Shown piece by piece: positions 59,294 to 64,000 of a DNA stretch of 64,000 nt (within the stretch, counting starts at the first letter, position 1; each line of letters opens with the position of its first letter). The stretch lies in contig JAZHRO010000026.1 in assembly GCA_037157565.1 (NCBI GenBank), forward strand, positions 34,276,501 through 34,340,500, in the 5' to 3' direction. The notes below the pieces were generated by a model, which was given only the letters and a program-made list of their open reading frames with translations, was not told the origin of the DNA and made no database searches. Source of the DNA: Thalassia testudinum. Lineage: Eukaryota > Streptophyta > Magnoliopsida > Alismatales > Hydrocharitaceae. The position numbers were made by a program, and so were the translations under genes.

Positions 59294-60665
59294 TATTGAG
59301 CGTGTTTTCACGATTTAAAGTTAGGGTTTCGGAGAACCCATCATCGTAGTCGCAAAAATCACTACCAAATAAAATTTATACTGAAACTCGAAGTGAGTCC
59401 CGGGTCGAACATAGGGAGGCGAACATTTGGTTTTGAAATCCATGCTTTCAGTTTTATTTCTTTTTGGTGTTTTATCTTTTGTATTTTTTTTGGTATTTTA
59501 TAAGATAGAATATCAAGCAAAATATTTGTTATCTAAGATACTCTAGCAGAATAAGAGAGAGAGAGAGAAACATCAATATATTTCTAATCAAAGTTTGCTA
59601 CAGATAAACAACTACACTAGAAAGTAGTAAAGATAGAGAGAGGTGGAAGAGTCCCCCTCTGACGTTGCCTGGATGAAGGTGGTGGGAAGCTGGAGGAAGG
59701 AGAACGGTGGCGGAGGAAGGACGAGGCAAGATGGCGTCGCGACGAGGATCTTCTTCCCGAAGGTGGTGAGAGGACAGCCACGGGATGCTCCACAAATGGG
59801 GGTGAGCGACACGAAAAAATGTTTAATTTCTACTCTAGAGGAGCATCCCAAGCTTGGGACAAGCTTTCTCTAGAGCCTTGGAGGTGGTGAGGCAAAGAAA
59901 GGAAGAGATGAAGAAGAATGAGAGGGGTAGGAGTCCTTTTATAGTGGGGGAAAGGAGGCATTTCGTGCATGGACAATTAGTGACATTCATAAACGTCGCT
60001 GAAGATTCACCACAAGCATCACTGAAGGGCTAGGTCACGCGGTCGCGCATAGTGCTTACGCGTGCGCATCGTGCACCCGTGTCCAACGCACTCGCTAGCG
60101 CTTGGGTGCTACACCCCTCACACGCACTATTGCGCTGCGCGCTCCGTGCTGCTTGACTCTCCGCGCACGACTACTACTTCCCTTAGGCAACCTGGATAGT
60201 GACACTTGCCGCGATCTAGTCCGTCTATCTTCCTTCCTTTGTAGATGGCACCACAAATGTTGGATTGGGTTGATTTTCATGCCGTTGAGCTACGATCGTC
60301 GATCCAGATACATTCGAGTGGTTGGATTTGTTGCTTAAAGCTCCAAATTGTGTCACCTAATCCCTTGCCTGTTGATCTTCCTCAAACTGCATAAGATGCT
60401 ACAGGATTCCAATCAGAACAATTTCGGAGGCATTGGACTCCGATCATTGTCCTTATCTGATCTGTAAGCTCGGATCGTCAATCCGAGGACTTGAAATAAA
60501 TCTCCTCTCCTGGCCGTAAAAGGACGCAATCAACCTAAAATTTTTACACATTATTCTAAATGAAGAATGATACAAGCTATGCAATATTTATAGTATGGAA
60601 TACATCTCTAGGCTTGGGAACTTGCATAAATAGGCATTTTATCCTAAATAAATATGTCTACATCA
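59294..60665 (-). repeat. 5' LTR of B1
   Basis: The minus strand starts TGATGTAGACATAT at 60665 and ends in TA (for CA) at 59294, 1,372 bp. It is shorter than the other family B LTRs, so internally deleted. It has GTTCGACCC at about 59400. The next base to the right is family D LTR sequence. Confidence 0.8.
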
Positions 60666-63360
60666 GACACCTCCTCATCAACTAAAGGGTCTTCTCCCCT
60701 TTCTTCATCATCGGCTGTCGACTGGTGACCTTAGACATCACCTTCTTCCCTTAGCTAGATTTATTGCTTTCCTAATGTAGTTTTCTTATTTTCTAGATTA
60801 GTTGTAGTGTTAGCTAGTGTAATTTAGGTTAGTAGATGTAGTTGGAGACCAAATTTGATGATGGTTTAGTGTAGGGTAGGAGTACATTAGCCTAGGTTCG
60901 ATCTCGCCCTCTCTGATCAATTCAAATCAAAGAGGTGTTTTTCCACCTCTATTTCGACTCATACAACTTTCCCTACGCATCGTGATTCATTTCTGATTTT
61001 TCCTTGCATTTTATTCATTGTTCACCCCTTCATTTAGGTCAAATTCAGATCTGAAGCCTTTGCTTCTAGATATGAATTTGCACTTAAAAATTCACCTGGG
61101 GGGTCTTCCATTCACTTCACAAATTCACAAAGACCACCGATCTTGTTTCAATTGAATTGATTTACTCGATTCTTTCATATTTGGTTTTGACACCTAATTT
61201 CGAGAATTGGGAGTTAATTTGATGAGAAATAATTTTTTTTCGAGTGAATTGGGTTTTATGAGTTTTATTGGTTGGATTGCGATGGGCTTGAACTGTTTTA
61301 ATGTGATTCTTATGATTAAATGTGTTCTTGCCCAATTTGAATCTTGATCTCTGATTTTTTCCACTTTGGTAGCTCAAGTCCATGAAAATCAGATGCACTG
61401 ATTAGAGGCTTGAGCAATGATCCAATGACATTTGAATGATTGCGCAGAGTTCCTGTACACCAATTGATGGTGTGCAAGACCTCTAGATGAGCAACTCATC
61501 TTGGAAAGCTCACATCAAAACACCCAGATGGGTGACGTTGATTCCTAATCCACAAGAGTTTAAATATTTGGAGTTTGATTGAGGTATAGGAAGTCAAAAT
61601 GAAGAAGGTTTTGATGTCATGTGCAAATGTTTTCAACAGATTTCTAACTTGCTGAGAGTGAATTTCATTGGATTGGATGATTTGATTTAGACCAATTCAG
61701 TAGCAACATTTGCTATTCTTATTGGTCTGATCTTGAATTTTTCTCTGTGATTGAACCTCTGATTCCAAGGGTTTTGTGGATTAGTTGGTTTTTCTGAGAT
61801 GAAGATGTAGTCTGAGCTGATTTCCCAGATCCTAAATGGCACCATGGATCCTCTAATCAGTCTTTAATTGCCTGATGTGGTTGCTGGATATCACAGCAGA
61901 AATAGCTATTGGCTATTGCAATAGCTGCTTTTGGTTTTAAGACATCAAGCAGCTGAGGCATCTGACTTTGGATGAAATGGCAACAACAATTGCCACCACT
62001 AGTAGCAGCAGTTGCTGCTGTAATCTTGCAGCAACCTCTAATTGGTTAGTTTTGAATTGGATTCTATATATTAAGAAATCCTAACTTGTGTATAACTGTA
62101 GAATAGCGTGTACAAGCTTTCATGTACTAAGATTGAACCTTAACTCAATTATAATTTCTTGCAATTTGTTATTTAAATCTATTGTCAGCTTGTTGAATTG
62201 AACCATCTATCTAAATATAAAAGTTAATAAAATTTGAAGTGAAAATTATGCTTTACTTCTCATATACCTTTCGTGTGATGTGTTGGATGATTTAGAATGT
62301 TTCTATTCCATTTCCAGCACTTAGATCTTAGATCTCTGATTTAGGCCTTAGGTTTCACTTCAAGACACTCATTTAGGCCTAAAATTGGTAACTTTGTAAG
62401 AAAATAAAAATCATAAAAAAATTCAAAAAAATAAAATAATGGTGTCTTGAGTAGGATTAGCTATTTTTCTAGGTGTGTGCCAAGTTTCAAGGTATTCTAA
62501 ACCCCAGCTTAGTAGAACATACCAGCCGACTTTCAGTATACCTTGGAACTTAATAAAAAAACTAGAAACCGAAAACACCAAAAAGATCTCTATCTCTCTC
62601 ATATCATTCTTTCACTCTCATCCCTTACCTACCCTAAACCTATAAAAGCTATAAAAATTAGAAAAACACCAAAAATACCTTGTAAATTATGTATAAACTT
62701 GTATATAATAATTTAAACTTAAGCTATATGTATATAGTATACAACATGTACAAAATATCGATATGTAACTTATATTTGTATTCCATGTATTAAACTAAAT
62801 ATTTAGAATAATTATTATATATATCTTATTGTATTATTATCTATTAATTTATATTAACTTAAATGTATAACAAACCAAGTAATTCTATAAACTTATTTAT
62901 ATGAACATATTTATATCTTATACTGTACATATGTATTTAATTATATAATATGAATATTATAATGGCTATAATTTAATTTAATTATGTATTTACACTAAAT
63001 AGCTAAGTTATTAAGTTAGCTAAGTAATTTATTAACTTAAAATAAAATAAATTATTAATTTAAGTTAATACTAAAGTAAATTATATTGTATATTTGTATT
63101 ATGTTATATTAAGTATTTTCAACTTATTTAAACCATATTATACTGTAATATAGTATTTATAGTTTATTTATATGTAAAACTAACTTAAACTAATATTTAA
63201 ATGTAAATAAATGAAAATTAAGTTTCTAAAATCAAAGAAAAATATGTAATAAATAATTCATTATGTAAATTAACTCTGTATAAAGTCAATTTTGTAATTA
63301 AGTCACTAATTTATATGTTAATTAATAAATTAAAATTTAAATTAGCATGTATAAATAATC
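60666..63360 (+). repeat. 3' LTR of D2, continued
   Basis: It matches the inverse of about 14200-12060 in D5 (for example 60900-61180 with 14050-13750, and 62400-62600 with 12600-12350) and then 1-420 of D1. With 40740-41278 it makes one LTR split by the family B compound. About 750 bp around the split is missing, as is the end after 63360. No gene is seen. Confidence 0.7.
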
Positions 63361-63440
63361 ATCTTTCTGTGACATTTGTCAAACAATCACAATAAAGCGT
63401 CGTTGAAGGGTTTTCATCCTTGGCAACGACGCCAAAAATA
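63361..63440 (-). other. Primer site and leader stub of an inverted family D element (D4)
   Basis: The minus strand at 63434-63418 reads TGGCGTCGTTGCCAAGG, an Asp-tRNA type primer site. Only about 57 bp of leader remains before the junction with the D2 LTR. Confidence 0.7.
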
Positions 63441-64000
63441 TGAATGCACGACGACCGGTTCACATTAAAAAGGGGTTTTATGTCATTGTTGTAGTATATG
63501 TCACAAATACAAACCATTGTCGTGTCAATTTTATTTATATACTTAATTTTTATTAGTTTATTCCAGGTCGTTCACTTGGAGACAGTTATTGATATACATC
63601 ACTCTCTAAGTCCAAAAACATTCTTTAATTCTAAAAATGTTGATTTTATTTACAGAACTGAATAAAAGAATTTTGTTAATTATGTACAAAAAAAATGAAC
63701 TAAAACATATTATAATACTTGGAAACAAATGTACACATAGGCATTAAAGACTATGTACAACTACTCTATTTTAATTATTTACAACTAATATAGTTAATAC
63801 CTAAGTATAGGTACAAAAATAGTTAATAATATTTACTATACTAACTCATTATAGCATACTAACATCTATAGTAACATATAATATATATAGTGTGTACATA
63901 AGTGTCGCTAAAACCTTAGTAAATTATATACATAACGTAACGTAAAATACTTATCTTTACTAACATTTAATCCTATGTACAGTGACATACATAGACATCA
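63441..64000 (-). repeat. Partial 5' LTR of family D element D4
   Basis: Inverse of 4523-3960 in D1 and of the left end of D5, including 'gttattgatatacatcactctct' at 63584. It runs out of the window. It faces the opposite way from D2. Confidence 0.75.

Larger units (their letters stand above)
41279..60665 (-). mobile_element. Compound of Athila-like family B elements, nested in the D2 LTR
   Basis: Read on the minus strand the order is: LTR (60665-59294), Asp-tRNA primer site, leader (59293-49842, split by two insertions), a second LTR (49841-48091), a second primer site, a second leader (48070-about 46840), gag, protease, RT, then a break at 41279. No 3' LTR, RNase H or integrase is present. 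The two leaders are homologous: 47034-48070 matches 49842-50371 plus 55933-56271 plus 59080-59270. So two 5' halves lie in series, probably through recombination or a deletion between two elements. Confidence 0.72.

Overview
This window looks like repeat-rich nuclear DNA from a flowering plant with a large genome. I find no convincing host gene. Almost everything that can be identified is transposable-element sequence, stacked by repeated insertion into older elements. The plant origin is inferred from the element families: a chromodomain Ty3/gypsy element of the Tekay/Del type and a Sirevirus-like Ty1/copia element, both with initiator-Met tRNA primer sites; Athila-like gypsy elements with Asp-tRNA primer sites; a CACTA (En/Spm) transposon; and a DUF4283-type LINE remnant. 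I could not assign a species. Family letters D, E and B are my own labels for three Athila-like LTR families.

Left third (1-16 kb). A family D LTR (entering from the left edge, ending at 4523, Asp-tRNA primer site at 4529) carries a solo LTR of family E (1098-3839, duplication AGAGT). After about 1.4 kb of unassigned DNA comes a pyrimidine-rich leader and a broken LINE ORF1 (about 7260-8150). That ORF is split by a 4.5-kb family D solo LTR (8156-15224, duplication ATTAT), which itself holds a Tekay solo LTR (8487-11073, duplication AAAAC). The LINE frame resumes at 15230 and ends where a CACTA end begins at 15846.

Middle (16-37 kb). The CACTA element was entered by a family E solo LTR (16169-29613, duplication CCTAT). 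That LTR was then entered by a complete 10.35-kb Tekay element on the minus strand (17031-27380, duplication GTATC) with LTRs, primer site, gag and pol. The CACTA resumes at 29614 with decayed transposase exons to about 34350, where another family E LTR abuts it.

Right (37-64 kb). A family D element (primer site 37181, non-coding interior, polypurine tract at 40728, 3' LTR from 40740) has its 3' LTR split at about 41279. The split is filled by a compound of Athila-like family B elements on the minus strand (41279-60665). This compound has broken gag, protease and RT, a family B solo LTR inside gag (44791-46511, duplication GAGCC), and two successive LTR plus leader units. The outer leader was entered by a 5.56-kb Sirevirus-like element (50372-55927, duplication AACAG) that encodes only a 574-residue Gag and no Pol, and by another Tekay solo LTR (56272-59074, duplication AGTTA). 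The family D LTR resumes at 60666 and meets an oppositely oriented family D element (63361-64000).

The most striking signal is a dense set of AGACGTCT palindromes, with an ACGT core. It lies in the LTRs of both the Tekay gypsy family and the Sirevirus-like copia family, which are otherwise unrelated. In the copia element the set sits just upstream of a clear TATA box. Both intact elements are young by LTR comparison (hand count about 1.5% difference each). The gypsy ORF is broken only by two TAG codons, each in a CCTAGG hexamer that fits C-to-T decay at a CHG methylation site.
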